Counted from the first letter of the stretch, positions 33,390 to 42,764 are shown. The stretch is 64,000 bases of DNA from Streptomyces sp. NBC_00483 (GCF_036013745.1 NZ_CP107880.1:9300001-9364000); one strand, 5' to 3'. The notes: a model not told the origin generated them from the sequence alone. Program-made: numbers and translations.

Positions 33390-34686
33390 GTTCGGTACCC
33401 GCTGACTGTGCCGTGCCCGTCGGATGTTCCGTATCCGCCGCGCGCAGTGCCAGTAGCAGCTGGCCCCCTGTCGCTGCTGCGGCCGTGCGCTTCTTGGCGC
33501 GTGGTCCCTCAGGCCGTAATGCGAGGGCCTCGGTAACCGCACGGGCGCCGACGCGGCGGGAGCGGTACTCGGCCGGGCAGGTCAGGAAAGCCAGTGCCGC
33601 CGCCGCGAACACACCGGGCACGACGGACAGGCCGGACGGGATTCCCGCAAGGAGACGGTCGGCATGCACCTGGGTGGCCGGCGCCGAGGGGAGCAGGTCC
33701 GGGAGGCGGCGGCAGGCGAATTGCGGGTAGCCGTCGTCGAGGAGGGCCGCTGCCACCTTCGTCGAGGAGGGATCGGGACCGTCCGCCAAGGCCTCGGCGA
33801 TCGGCGCGGGCCATGTCTTCGGGCGCTCGTGACCGGCCAGGTCCAGGGCGGCGCAGCAGATCCGGAGGCGGGTGTCGAGGGGAGGGTGTGGCGACAACTC
33901 CGCTGCGTCACCTGCCGGTTCGGGTTCCATGAGCGTGCCCACGACGTCCGCGAGGACCGCGGGGTACGCCACCCCGCAGGCCAGGCTCGCGCACACGTCC
34001 GCGAACACCTCGCCGATCCACGCCTCGGGCAGTGACGTGCCCGCGAGCCGTGCGGCAAGAGTCTCGGTCAGGTCGAAGTCGTCCTCGATGTGATGGCCGA
34101 CCTCATGCGTGATGGTGAGCACGGCGGGCACGTGCGAGCCGTAGTACCAGGGCACGTCGATCACCGGGAACGGCAGGCTGCGCACCAGTTGGACGCCCGC
34201 GCGCGTGTGCATGCCGCCGCGCGGCAACAGGTCGCGGTACTGGCCCCCGCGCCGGTGTGCACGCGGCGCCGGATCCCGGCTGAACGACACCAGTGGTGGT
34301 TCCTTGGGCCGCGTGTCCCCGGTCGCGAGCGCCGCATTCAGCGGGCCCTCGTAGCACGACCAGGCGAGTTCGTCCGCGGCGTCGAGGTAGCCGCGGTACT
34401 CGTCGAGCCTGCGCAGTGCGAACTTCGAGCGGAAGTAGTCCCAGACGTGGTGCAGGTCCAGGATCAGTACGGGCAGGCCAGCCGCGTCGGAACCGGTGGC
34501 CAGCTCGGCGCGCGCTGCCGCGATGCCCTCGTTCAACATCGCTTCCACCGAACGGAGTTGGCTGCGGTGCTTCTCCAGCGGTGTCTTCTTCAGCGGGGCC
34601 TTCCCGTCGAACGCGAGCCTGCGCCATGCGGCAAGTTCGTCGCCCAACCCGTCGAGCAGTGACTCCAGTTCTGCCGGCGGTGTCAC
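33358..34686 (-). CDS. HExxH zinc metallopeptidase of the CHAT cassette
   Basis: The 442-aa protein has the gluzincin signature ITHEVGHHIEDDF (zinc ligands His194, His198; catalytic Glu195) and a likely third ligand Glu226 in GEVFADVCAS. There is no signal peptide, so it should act in the cytoplasm. The N-terminal 130 residues are helical and charged and may be a regulatory or pro-region. The family is not one I can name. Its GTG overlaps the stop of the giant STAND gene by 4 nt, placing it last in the cassette. I infer an effector or maturation protease triggered by the upstream proteins. Confidence 0.8.
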   Translation of the reverse strand: MTPPAELESLLDGLGDELAAWRRLAFDGKAPLKKTPLEKHRSQLRSVEAMLNEGIAAARAELATGSDAAGLPVLILDLHHVWDYFRSKFALRRLDEYRGYLDAADELAWSCYEGPLNAALATGDTRPKEPPLVSFSRDPAPRAHRRGGQYRDLLPRGGMHTRAGVQLVRSLPFPVIDVPWYYGSHVPAVLTITHEVGHHIEDDFDLTETLAARLAGTSLPEAWIGEVFADVCASLACGVAYPAVLADVVGTLMEPEPAGDAAELSPHPPLDTRLRICCAALDLAGHERPKTWPAPIAEALADGPDPSSTKVAAALLDDGYPQFACRRLPDLLPSAPATQVHADRLLAGIPSGLSVVPGVFAAAALAFLTCPAEYRSRRVGARAVTEALALRPEGPRAKKRTAAAATGGQLLLALRAADTEHPTGTAQSAGTELKPPPPHADP

Positions 34687-37600
34687 GACTGGCCCATCGG
34701 GCAGCGCAGCAGCGCGGAGGACGCCGCGAACAACGCCGTCGCCCGGAGCGCGTCCGCGTTGGTCTCGAACGTGGTGCCCCGGTCCTCCGATCCCGTACCG
34801 GCCGCCGTGCGCATGCCGCGTACCGCGTGCGCCACCGAGGACTCCTCGGACAGCGCCTGGTAGAAGGCGATCACATGCTCCAGGCCCCCGTCGGGGAACA
34901 GCCCCGTGCACACGACCGCGGGGCAGTCGCCGAGCCGGAACAGCTGCGCCGCGAAGAGGTTGCGCAGCGCCAGTTGGACGTGGAGGTCCACCTCTGAACC
35001 GGGGCACGGCGGGTCGAGCACCACCAGCGGCGTGCGGCCCGGCTCGAAACCGGCCAGCCAGCGCGCCAGTTGACTCGGGAAGACGTCCGAGCCGAGCGCC
35101 TTGCTCTCCAGCCGGCGGGCATGGCCGGGCGGCGAGAACTCGAGATACGGCATGCCGTCGCGCTGCCGCAGCGGGGCGGCGATGTGCAGGACGTCGGTGC
35201 CGTCCGGAGGCGACATCAGACGGTCGGCGAGATCGGGCACCGAGTCCACCACGACCAGCTTGACCGGGAAGCGGCGCTGCTGCAGGTGGAGGCGCCGCTG
35301 CCAGTACGACAGAGGCACCACTCGCTCCTCCTGCTTCGTACTGAACACCAGGACCTTGCGGGGGCCCGGCTCGCGTGTCTCGTCCCGTTGCAGTGCGCGC
35401 CTGGTCTCCGGACTGACGAGCGGCCAACCCGCCGTCGGGCCCCCGGGCTGGATGCGGTGCAGTGCCTTGCGGGTCTCCGGGCCCACGAGGCCGTCCACGT
35501 CGAGGTTCACCCCGAGTCGCCGGTTCATGCGGAGCTGCAGCCAGCGCACATCGATGTGGCGGGCCGCGGCGGGCAGCGTGCGATACATCACCGGCTGCTC
35601 GTCGTCGTCCGCCGCGTCCAGCGCGTGCTGCAGCGTCATCTCCCAGGGCAGCGCGTGCGCCGTCGGATCGTCGGACTCGAGCCGGGCGAACCGCAGCCGG
35701 CGCAGCGTGGGCCTGCTCAGGGCGGCGCGCAGCAGCCACTCGTCGGCGTGCCAGGCCGCCAGCTTCGCCGGGTGCGGCGAGGCCTCGTCGTCCACCGGGT
35801 CGATGTCGGGGCGGCGGCGCAGCGCCAGCGTCCGTTCGCCCGGCCAGTCCTGGAAGAGGCGCAGGCCGTCCTGGCGGTCCGTATCGCGCATCACCGGCCA
35901 GCTCAGGCTGAGCAGGAGGTCCTCGATCCGCTCCGGCACGCCGTCGACCTGCACGCGCCGCGCGCACTCCGTCAGCGTCATCGGCAGACTGTGCTGGACG
36001 ATGCCGGTGTGCGAGGCCAGCGCGACGGCCCGGTTGAACGCCTGCACCGCCGCGGTGCGGTCCGGTTCGATCCCGGCGAGCAGCACCAGCGCGGCGAGCG
36101 CGAGCCGGGCGTGCGGAACGCGCGGCGCGTCGCTCGGCACGGGCCGTGGCTGCTCCCACGGCACCCGGTGCAGCAGCCGCACGGCCAGCTTTCGGTGGCC
36201 GAGGCGCGCGGTGATGCGCGCGCACCGCCAGACGATGAGCCGGTTCCCGTCCGCCCCCTCGACGAGACTGACCACCGCCCGCTTCAACCGCGCGGGATCC
36301 TCGCCGCCGACCTGCGCGATCAGCAGCTTGGCCAGCGCCTGGTCGGGATTGTCGCCGTCGTCCGTCATCTCGTAGAAGGGGCGCAACAGCGGCCAGGGCA
36401 CACGGTGTTCGAGCGCCGGGTTGTCTACGAGGTCGCGCAACGTGGCCAGGCGCGCCTGGGCGGGCCGCACCTCGCCCAGCGCCGTCGCCAGTTGCTGCAA
36501 ATGCTCCCCGGGTTCCTGGTCCTCCGTCAGATCCGCGATGCGGCACAGCACTTGCAGGGGACGGACGAGCGCGGGCAGATCCCCGTACGGCACGGGCATG
36601 CCCTCGACGGACGTCACCCCGTGGGTGCGCCTCGCCCACTCGCGGGCGAGAAGGTGCAGTCGGAGCGCGAACTCCGGTTCCTGGCCCGGAGATTCCTTGG
36701 GTTCAAGGAGACGGTGGGCGGAGGTGAAGTCCATGCAGTCGCGCAACAGGAAGCGGGCGAACAGATAGTGGCACTCGGGTTCACCCGTCAGATAGCCGAG
36801 TTCGGACCACAGTCCTGCCGCACTCGTGAACCAGTCGTTGGCGTCGGAGAGTTCCTGGAGCTCGCCGAGGGCGACGCCGCGCAGTTGGGCGTTCTGGGCC
36901 AGGTGCCGGTAGCGCTCGGCGCCCTGCAATTGTCCCGCGGCGATGTCGGCCCGGTGGATCGCGGTGAGCGCCGGTTCCTCCCGGCCTAGCAGCAGCTGCG
37001 CCTTGGCCTGCAACCGCGCCTTGTCCGCCTGCTCCGACGGCGTGGTGACACGCGCCGCTTCGAGCACGCCGAGGGCCAGCTCCGCGCGTCGGCAGCGCAG
37101 CAGCAGCCCGGCCCGCTGGGCGACGGCCTGGAACGTGGGCTGCCCGGCCTCCTCAAGGAGTTCGGCGGCCTGCGCGTACAGCTCGATGGCCCGGCCCACG
37201 TCGCCCATCAGCCGACGCTGCGCCGCCTCCTCCGAGGCGGCGGTCGCCGCGACGCCCCGCTGGCCTATCTCCCGTGCGAAGGCGAGGACTTGGTGGTACG
37301 CCGCCGCCGTGTCCTCGGAGCGCAGCAGGCGCAGTTGTGCGGCGCGGATGCTCAGCGCCCACAGTCGTTCGAGCGAGGGGAGTTCCGCGCGGGCCAGCAC
37401 GTGCTGGTCGAGCAGATGCACCGCGTCCCCCGCGCTCCCGCCGAGGCCCAGCATCGCGGCCCGTACGACGTCCTCGCGCACCGAGTGCGGCCGGTCCTGC
37501 GCGCTGATGCCGCCCTGCGCGAACAGCTCGTCGGCGCGCTTCAGATGCAGCTCGATCTCGGCCCACACATGGTCGTGTGCCACCGAAGGGGTGCCCTCCG

Positions 37601-39797
37601 CCATGGCCTCGCGGAACTGGGCGTAGGCGATGTTCAGATGGGCCTCCGCCATGAGGGAGAACGTGATGACGGTGCCGCCGCGCACCTGGCGGGGGACCTC
37701 GCGGTCCACGTACTCGTCCCCGAGGATCTCCTCGGCGAGACCGCGCAGTTGGTCGGTATTGCCGCCCGCCCAGGCGCGTTCCATCGCGCTGCGCCAACGC
37801 CGGGGTGCCCGCGGATCGCGCATCTGGAAGCGGTGGTAGAGGGACTCGCGCAGATACCAGGCCCAGTTCTCCGGATCGGCCTCTCCGGCGTCGGCGGCCC
37901 GCTGCTCGAAGCGCTGGGCGAAGTCCCGGTGCAACTCGGTGAAGACGTTCTTGTCGGAGATGAGGTCGCGCATCGGGCCGAGGACCACGCTGTGGAACAC
38001 CACGGACTCCTCGTCGCCCGCGACCTCGCTGATCCAGGAGGAGCCGCCCGCGTACTGGAGCAGCTTCCCCCAGGCGTTGTTGAGCCGCTCCCGGTCCGGC
38101 GGCGGGACGGGCGGGAAGACCGCCCCCTCGCTGTGCAGTTGATGCGCGTCGGTCAGCGGATCGTCCGCCGACTCGGCGGGTCCGGCGGTCCTCCGCTTCT
38201 CCAGATGGGGCCGCAAAATGTCATGGACGTGCTCGCGGCGCAGCCGCCGGGGGATCACCCCGTACCGCACCAGCCACAGCACGACCGGGTCCTCGATGCG
38301 CCGCAGCACCCGCTTGACGAGGTAGCGGATGAGCGGGTCGCGCAGGCTGCCCAGCTCCTCCGCGGTGACCTCGGGGTTCTGGTCGGTGACGTCCGCGAAG
38401 AGCGCGAGATGGAACGGCATGCCGTCGCTGCGTCGCACGATGATCTCCCGCAGCTCCGAGTGCCGGACCTCGCGTATGTCGCGCAGATAGCGGTCCGCCT
38501 CGTCAGGGGTGAACTGCGCCACCTGTACGTTCTCGTAGTCGCCCAGCGAGGCGAGCGCCTGGCCGTGCCGGATGCTCAGATCGTGGCGGCCGGAGAGGAT
38601 GAGCCGCAGCGCCGGGCAGGCGCGCACGGTCTCGCCGAGCAGCCGCAGCAGGCCGTCCGTGTGGGAGGCACTGCGCAGCACGACCTCTTCCAGTGTGTCC
38701 ACCACGAGGAGCGCGGGCCGCTCCGTGCCGAAGCTCTTGTTGAACCGGGAGGTGAAGGCGTCGACGACCTCGCGCCCGATCCGGTTCTCGTCCTGCGAAC
38801 GGATGCCGCGGGCCGCCTCGGCGGCGGACCGCGAGGTGGGGCGGCGCAGCAGGGAGCGGTAGGCGGCGTACTTGTCGAGACCGGTGAACACCCGCTGCGG
38901 CAGCCGCTGTTCGAGCTGCTCGGCCGCCTCCAGGAGCAGCAGCCAGGGCCAGTGCGCCGCGTTCAGCGGGTCGACGACGTCGAAGTCGATCCGGGCGCAG
39001 TTGATGTCCGCCTCCGCGGTGACAGCCTTTCGGGACACCAGCCAGCGCAGCTGCATGGTCTTGCCGGTGCCGCCCGTGCCGTGCATCTGCCAGACCCGCG
39101 GGCCCTGCGCGGACAGCAGCCTCCTGGCCCGCTCCCACAGCCCGTCCGGTTCGAGGAACTGGGCGCAGCGGGCATAGTCGGCGGCCCAGTAGGTGCGCGC
39201 CCGCAGATAGCCGGCGCGGTCCTCGGCCAGCTTGAGGAGCGGGCGCGGGGCGATCCCCGCCCGGTCCGGATCCGCCAGTACGTCGACGAGGTCCTGGCAG
39301 CGGGTGAAATCACGCTGGGTGTCGCTGGCGAGGAACAGCTCGTCGAAGAGTGCGGCGGCGCCTTCCGGATCGGCGAGCATCAGATGCCGCAACTGCTCGG
39401 CCGGTCGGCCCCGAGAACGCCAGTGTTCGCTCAACAGCCATTCGAGTTCGATGAGTTGCTTGGGGGACGGAGGGCTGTCGCTCTCCTCCAGCCAGGGGAT
39501 CAGATACGCGGGGCGATCCGCATCCGGGACCTGATAACTCAGCCGGTGGCCGGGGACCTCCTCCACGGCGCCGCGCTCCAGCAGAGTGGTGAGGCCGGGC
39601 GGGGTGCCGCCCACGAAGTTCCGGATGACCGCGTACGCCTCCTCGTCGAAGAGCCGCGCGACGGCTGCGGCCTGGAGGGCGTCCGTCCACGGTGCGGGCA
39701 GCAGGGCGCGCCGGATGTCGTCCAGGGCCTCGCCCTGTCCCAGCCGGTCGGCGAGTTCGGTGAACGCGGCCGCGAGGCGCTCGTCCGAATCGGACAT
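34683..39797 (-). CDS. Giant STAND NTPase with helical repeats and degenerate CHAT end
   Basis: The 1704-aa protein has an N-terminal helical region, a STAND NTPase (Walker A GTGGTGKT 240-247; Walker B ALLVVD 362-367), then roughly 900 residues of helical, TPR-like sequence (for example MGDVGRAIELYAQAAELLEEAGQ). Near 1419-1450 is a peptidoglycan-binding-like unit (RRLGVNLDVDGLVGPETRKAL). Residues about 1478-1704 resemble a CHAT caspase fold, with VLHIAAPL (1536-1543) where active proteases have a HG dyad and LVVLDPPC (1591-1598) where they have the Cys: the pair is not intact. Likely sensor/scaffold. The ATG at 39797 shares one base with the upstream stop and follows GGGAGG. Confidence 0.82.
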   Translation of the reverse strand: MSDSDERLAAAFTELADRLGQGEALDDIRRALLPAPWTDALQAAAVARLFDEEAYAVIRNFVGGTPPGLTTLLERGAVEEVPGHRLSYQVPDADRPAYLIPWLEESDSPPSPKQLIELEWLLSEHWRSRGRPAEQLRHLMLADPEGAAALFDELFLASDTQRDFTRCQDLVDVLADPDRAGIAPRPLLKLAEDRAGYLRARTYWAADYARCAQFLEPDGLWERARRLLSAQGPRVWQMHGTGGTGKTMQLRWLVSRKAVTAEADINCARIDFDVVDPLNAAHWPWLLLLEAAEQLEQRLPQRVFTGLDKYAAYRSLLRRPTSRSAAEAARGIRSQDENRIGREVVDAFTSRFNKSFGTERPALLVVDTLEEVVLRSASHTDGLLRLLGETVRACPALRLILSGRHDLSIRHGQALASLGDYENVQVAQFTPDEADRYLRDIREVRHSELREIIVRRSDGMPFHLALFADVTDQNPEVTAEELGSLRDPLIRYLVKRVLRRIEDPVVLWLVRYGVIPRRLRREHVHDILRPHLEKRRTAGPAESADDPLTDAHQLHSEGAVFPPVPPPDRERLNNAWGKLLQYAGGSSWISEVAGDEESVVFHSVVLGPMRDLISDKNVFTELHRDFAQRFEQRAADAGEADPENWAWYLRESLYHRFQMRDPRAPRRWRSAMERAWAGGNTDQLRGLAEEILGDEYVDREVPRQVRGGTVITFSLMAEAHLNIAYAQFREAMAEGTPSVAHDHVWAEIELHLKRADELFAQGGISAQDRPHSVREDVVRAAMLGLGGSAGDAVHLLDQHVLARAELPSLERLWALSIRAAQLRLLRSEDTAAAYHQVLAFAREIGQRGVAATAASEEAAQRRLMGDVGRAIELYAQAAELLEEAGQPTFQAVAQRAGLLLRCRRAELALGVLEAARVTTPSEQADKARLQAKAQLLLGREEPALTAIHRADIAAGQLQGAERYRHLAQNAQLRGVALGELQELSDANDWFTSAAGLWSELGYLTGEPECHYLFARFLLRDCMDFTSAHRLLEPKESPGQEPEFALRLHLLAREWARRTHGVTSVEGMPVPYGDLPALVRPLQVLCRIADLTEDQEPGEHLQQLATALGEVRPAQARLATLRDLVDNPALEHRVPWPLLRPFYEMTDDGDNPDQALAKLLIAQVGGEDPARLKRAVVSLVEGADGNRLIVWRCARITARLGHRKLAVRLLHRVPWEQPRPVPSDAPRVPHARLALAALVLLAGIEPDRTAAVQAFNRAVALASHTGIVQHSLPMTLTECARRVQVDGVPERIEDLLLSLSWPVMRDTDRQDGLRLFQDWPGERTLALRRRPDIDPVDDEASPHPAKLAAWHADEWLLRAALSRPTLRRLRFARLESDDPTAHALPWEMTLQHALDAADDDEQPVMYRTLPAAARHIDVRWLQLRMNRRLGVNLDVDGLVGPETRKALHRIQPGGPTAGWPLVSPETRRALQRDETREPGPRKVLVFSTKQEERVVPLSYWQRRLHLQQRRFPVKLVVVDSVPDLADRLMSPPDGTDVLHIAAPLRQRDGMPYLEFSPPGHARRLESKALGSDVFPSQLARWLAGFEPGRTPLVVLDPPCPGSEVDLHVQLALRNLFAAQLFRLGDCPAVVCTGLFPDGGLEHVIAFYQALSEESSVAHAVRGMRTAAGTGSEDRGTTFETNADALRATALFAASSALLRCPMGQS

Positions 39798-41863
39798 CAG
39801 CCCACCTCCCTCATGCCGCCCATGTCGAGCCATGTGTCCAGGACCCGCTGATACATCCCGACGTGGAAGGATTGCTGAGTGCCCTGCAGGCCGTTCATGC
39901 CGTCCAAGAGTGCCTCGAAGTCCTGGAAGCGCTGGCGCCGCAGGATCTGGTTCTCATGCCGCTGGCGCTCCCAGAATTCCCTGGCCAGCCGCTTGTAGTG
40001 GGGCTGTTGGAGGTTTGTCAGGACCACGGGTGAGCCCTCCATGAACTTCTGCAGATGCCGGAACCCGGGCCAGCTGTGGGGAGCCACGGTCAGAATGCGC
40101 AGCGGGAAGTCGCTGTCGGCGTCTTGTACGGGGCCCAGCAGTAACGGCAGGAGGGCGTCGCTGAAATCGGACTCGCTGATCCTCTGTACGCTGTCGATGG
40201 CCAGCAGATGGGGGCGGCGACGGGCCACGGCCCGGCTCCGCAGGGTGTTCAGGAAGGCACTGAAGATCTCGGCCCTGCGGGCCTCGGCATGCCGGTCGGC
40301 ATCCACCTTGAAGGAGTGGCCGAGGTCGAATGCGGGCGACGGCATCCCCTCGGCCCAGCGCTGGCCGCCCTGGGCGGCGAGATTGAGCACCTGGTTGAAC
40401 CTGGCAAACTCCGTGACGTGCATGGCGTTGGGCTGATGCTTGTCGTCCGTGCACGCCTCGCGCAGCGCCCGCAGTACGGCCAGCCAGTCCAGGGTCACCG
40501 GCTCGTCGCCATGGCCCTGGCCCGCGTAGTCGGCGAGGTCGGCGTAGGTGATGTCCTCGCCGCGCAGCATGCAGGTGAGCAGGCACCACTTGGCGAGCCA
40601 GGTCTTGCCGGACTTCTGCTGTGCGGAGGTGATGGCGAGGAGACGGTCCGGCGGGTCCGTGCTCTCGGGCGGTTCCCACCAGCCGGTACGGCGTTCCTTG
40701 GCCTGCCCCACGAACATCGCGAGCTCGGCGAACGGCCAGCTCTTGTTCAACCGGGTCAGTTCGGGTTCCGGGTGGCCGAACTTCATCCGCACCACGTCGC
40801 GTGGATCCTCAACGCCGCACTGGAGGACCGGCAACGCCCACGAGGGGCCGTTCGAGTCGTCTATGTGCAGATGGTTGCGGGCCGCGGTGACTGCCGCGTC
40901 GATCGGCTGGGCGTCGGCCAGCGCCTGGTACAGCGAATGGGAGAACTCGGCGGCGGCCGGCGAGTCGATGTCGGCCTGCATGGCCACTACCGCCAAGGAG
41001 CCCCGATCCAGACATGTCTCGATCAGATCCGCGAACTCGGCTGCCGGCGCGTGTGCCTGTCGGCAGGCGTTGAGCACCACGAGCCGAGGCTTCCAGGAGG
41101 CATAGAGGTGATCCATCTGTTCCGGACCGAGCGTCCAGCTCTCCTCTGGCGCTTCCCAGCCCGGGTCCGGGGAGCCGATCGCGGGCTGCGCGGCATTGAA
41201 GTGGAGCCCTCCCGTGTCCCCGGCGACCGCGCGCATGCCGTGGCCGATGAAGTGCAGTACATGCGGGCGGACATGGGTCACTTCGGCGATCAGTTCACGC
41301 AGGTTCGGGCCGTCGATCACCTCGGTGTGCACCCGGCCGGGCAGCTGTGTGAGAGCCGCTCCGATCAGCGCCAGCTCCTGGTCGGCGAGGAGGCGGCGGT
41401 CGCGCGGATTGCACACCACCAGCAGTACTCGCAGGGGCCCCCTCTCCGGAGGGGTCTCCGCAGAGGTCCCGACGCGCCGCCCGCGACGCAGCAGTACAAG
41501 GTTGTTGCGCGACCACGCCTGCCGCCTGTCGCGCATCAACTCCCAGGGCAGTTGGGCGAGTGTCGGAGACTCGATGTCCACCCTGACGTGCAGCGGGTCC
41601 TGCTCGGATGCCCCTTCCTGCAGCTCCGCCCAGCGACCGGCGGGCGCCGCGTCGAACACCGCTCGGTACAGGCGCAGTCCGATGTCGGTCCGCTGCTGCG
41701 GGGGAGCCCCGGATTCGAGTGCCGCGGTGAACGGCGAGGCCTTGTCGCCGGTCTGGTCGTGTGCGACCGCGACCAGCTCGTCGCCCAGCATCCACTCGAA
41801 CTCATGGGTGTTCGTGTGTAGTTGAACCCGGTCATCAGTGATGCGAATAACTGCGTCGGTCAT
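39797..41863 (-). CDS. CHAT-domain protease fused to an AAA/STAND-like NTPase
   Basis: Probable caspase-like signalling protease of 688 aa. The N-terminal 130 residues contain QLPWELM, typical before CHAT. The protease core has GPLRVLLVVCNPR, HVLHFIGHGM with catalytic His208 and LVVLNACRQA with catalytic Cys267. The C-terminal half is a P-loop module: AQQKSGKT (414-421) and HLLAIDS as Walker B. In known defence systems CHAT proteases cleave an adjacent effector (for example bacterial gasdermin) after a sensor is triggered. Here the genes on both sides encode candidate partner and sensor. Confidence 0.87.
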   Translation of the reverse strand: MTDAVIRITDDRVQLHTNTHEFEWMLGDELVAVAHDQTGDKASPFTAALESGAPPQQRTDIGLRLYRAVFDAAPAGRWAELQEGASEQDPLHVRVDIESPTLAQLPWELMRDRRQAWSRNNLVLLRRGRRVGTSAETPPERGPLRVLLVVCNPRDRRLLADQELALIGAALTQLPGRVHTEVIDGPNLRELIAEVTHVRPHVLHFIGHGMRAVAGDTGGLHFNAAQPAIGSPDPGWEAPEESWTLGPEQMDHLYASWKPRLVVLNACRQAHAPAAEFADLIETCLDRGSLAVVAMQADIDSPAAAEFSHSLYQALADAQPIDAAVTAARNHLHIDDSNGPSWALPVLQCGVEDPRDVVRMKFGHPEPELTRLNKSWPFAELAMFVGQAKERRTGWWEPPESTDPPDRLLAITSAQQKSGKTWLAKWCLLTCMLRGEDITYADLADYAGQGHGDEPVTLDWLAVLRALREACTDDKHQPNAMHVTEFARFNQVLNLAAQGGQRWAEGMPSPAFDLGHSFKVDADRHAEARRAEIFSAFLNTLRSRAVARRRPHLLAIDSVQRISESDFSDALLPLLLGPVQDADSDFPLRILTVAPHSWPGFRHLQKFMEGSPVVLTNLQQPHYKRLAREFWERQRHENQILRRQRFQDFEALLDGMNGLQGTQQSFHVGMYQRVLDTWLDMGGMREVG

Positions 41864-41895
41864 TGCCGGCCCCCCGAAAGTCCTGCCGTGTGCTG

Positions 41896-41931
41896 TTGTG
41901 CTTGGTGCCTCGCGTGTTCTTGGTGGCTCGC
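41896..41931. repeat. Two tandem 18-bp repeats in the CHAT cassette gap
   Basis: Units 41896-41913 and 41914-41931 match at 15 of 18 positions (core CTTGGTG then CTCGC). They occupy most of the 70-bp gap between the first cassette gene and the CHAT gene. Confidence 0.75.
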
Positions 41932-41933
41932 GC

Positions 41934-42764
41934 CTAGAGCCGTTCCCCCGACTCCAGGTGCTCCAAGTCCTCTGCCTGCTCTACGTGTTCGATGACGGCC
42001 ACCGCCTCGTCCCGGGCCTCGTCCAGCAGCAGCGGAGGTACGGGACCCGCGGCGAGACCGCGGCCCGGCTGCGGTGTGCCGTACTCCTCCCTGACGCGGT
42101 TCAGCCAGGTACGGCGCACCCGGACCACGCGGTAGCAGGGGGTGAGATTCGTTCCGGTCCAGTTCAGGCCCAGCCGGCTCGACGCGCTGAAGGTGCCCCG
42201 CCCCGCGAGGTCGACCAGCTGCAACGGCCCGGGACCGACCGCCCCTTCGAGCCGCAGCTCGGCGCTGGCGCCCGCCCGGTCGGCGATGAGCACGGTGCCG
42301 GCGCGGGCGGCGATGACATCGGAGACGACGAGCAGGTCCGGGTCCCAGTCACCCCGCCACAGTCGCCGCACCAGGGAATCGGCCAGCTCCGCGAGGTCCG
42401 CGAGGCCCGACTGGTCGAGACCGGTGTAGACGATCAGGGCGCTGTGCTCGTCCCGGAATTCCACCAGTGCCCCGGCCTCGGCCGCCGCCACCGTCGAGAA
42501 CCCGTCCGCGGCGACCCCCGCGGCCTTGAAATGTACGGCGACCGTGCCCCCTGCGTCGTACGTGATGTCACCCGGAGCGCCCGCGGGCCGCGGCTTCGCC
42601 TCGATGCCCCGGTCCGCGAGGCTGCCCGCGGCGACCGAGCCGGTGCGGTGCAGCTTGCGCACCTCGCCGACCTCCACGCGCTCCGTCAACGGCCACGCCG
42701 ACCACCAGCCGCGGTAGACGTCGCTGAGCGCCTTCCGGTACGCCTCGTATGAACCCTTGGCCAT
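41934..42764 (-). CDS. First CHAT-cassette protein; gasdermin-like pore former suspected
   Basis: The 276-aa protein is not one I can assign with certainty. It has an N-terminal helix, then EVGEVRKLHRTGSVAAGSLADRGI (32-54), several strands (GTVAVHFKAAG; GALVEFRDEHSALIVYTGL), an amphipathic helix (LADLAELADSLVRRL), and DPDLLVVSDVIAARAGTVLIA (141-161) followed by strands to NWTGTNLTPCYRVVRVR. The order strand-helix-VVT/SDV/EV...-strand pairs resembles the pore domain of gasdermins as I know them. Residues 240-276 form an acidic tail that could be a removable inhibitor. Length and position before a CHAT protease also fit bacterial gasdermin operons. GGGGGAG precedes the ATG. Existence as a gene is firm; function is inference. 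Confidence 0.6.
   Translation of the reverse strand: MAKGSYEAYRKALSDVYRGWWSAWPLTERVEVGEVRKLHRTGSVAAGSLADRGIEAKPRPAGAPGDITYDAGGTVAVHFKAAGVAADGFSTVAAAEAGALVEFRDEHSALIVYTGLDQSGLADLAELADSLVRRLWRGDWDPDLLVVSDVIAARAGTVLIADRAGASAELRLEGAVGPGPLQLVDLAGRGTFSASSRLGLNWTGTNLTPCYRVVRVRRTWLNRVREEYGTPQPGRGLAAGPVPPLLLDEARDEAVAVIEHVEQAEDLEHLESGERL

Noticed and set aside
33358..36639. A 1093-codon minus-strand frame extending the metallopeptidase upstream
   Set aside because: Beyond 34686 the translation is Arg/Ala/Gly-rich shadow of the giant STAND gene in another frame. The GTG at 34686 with the GTGA overlap is the sensible start.
37290..39851. An 853-codon plus-strand frame antisense to the giant STAND gene
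   Set aside because: No domain signatures, no ribosome site, composition of an antisense shadow.
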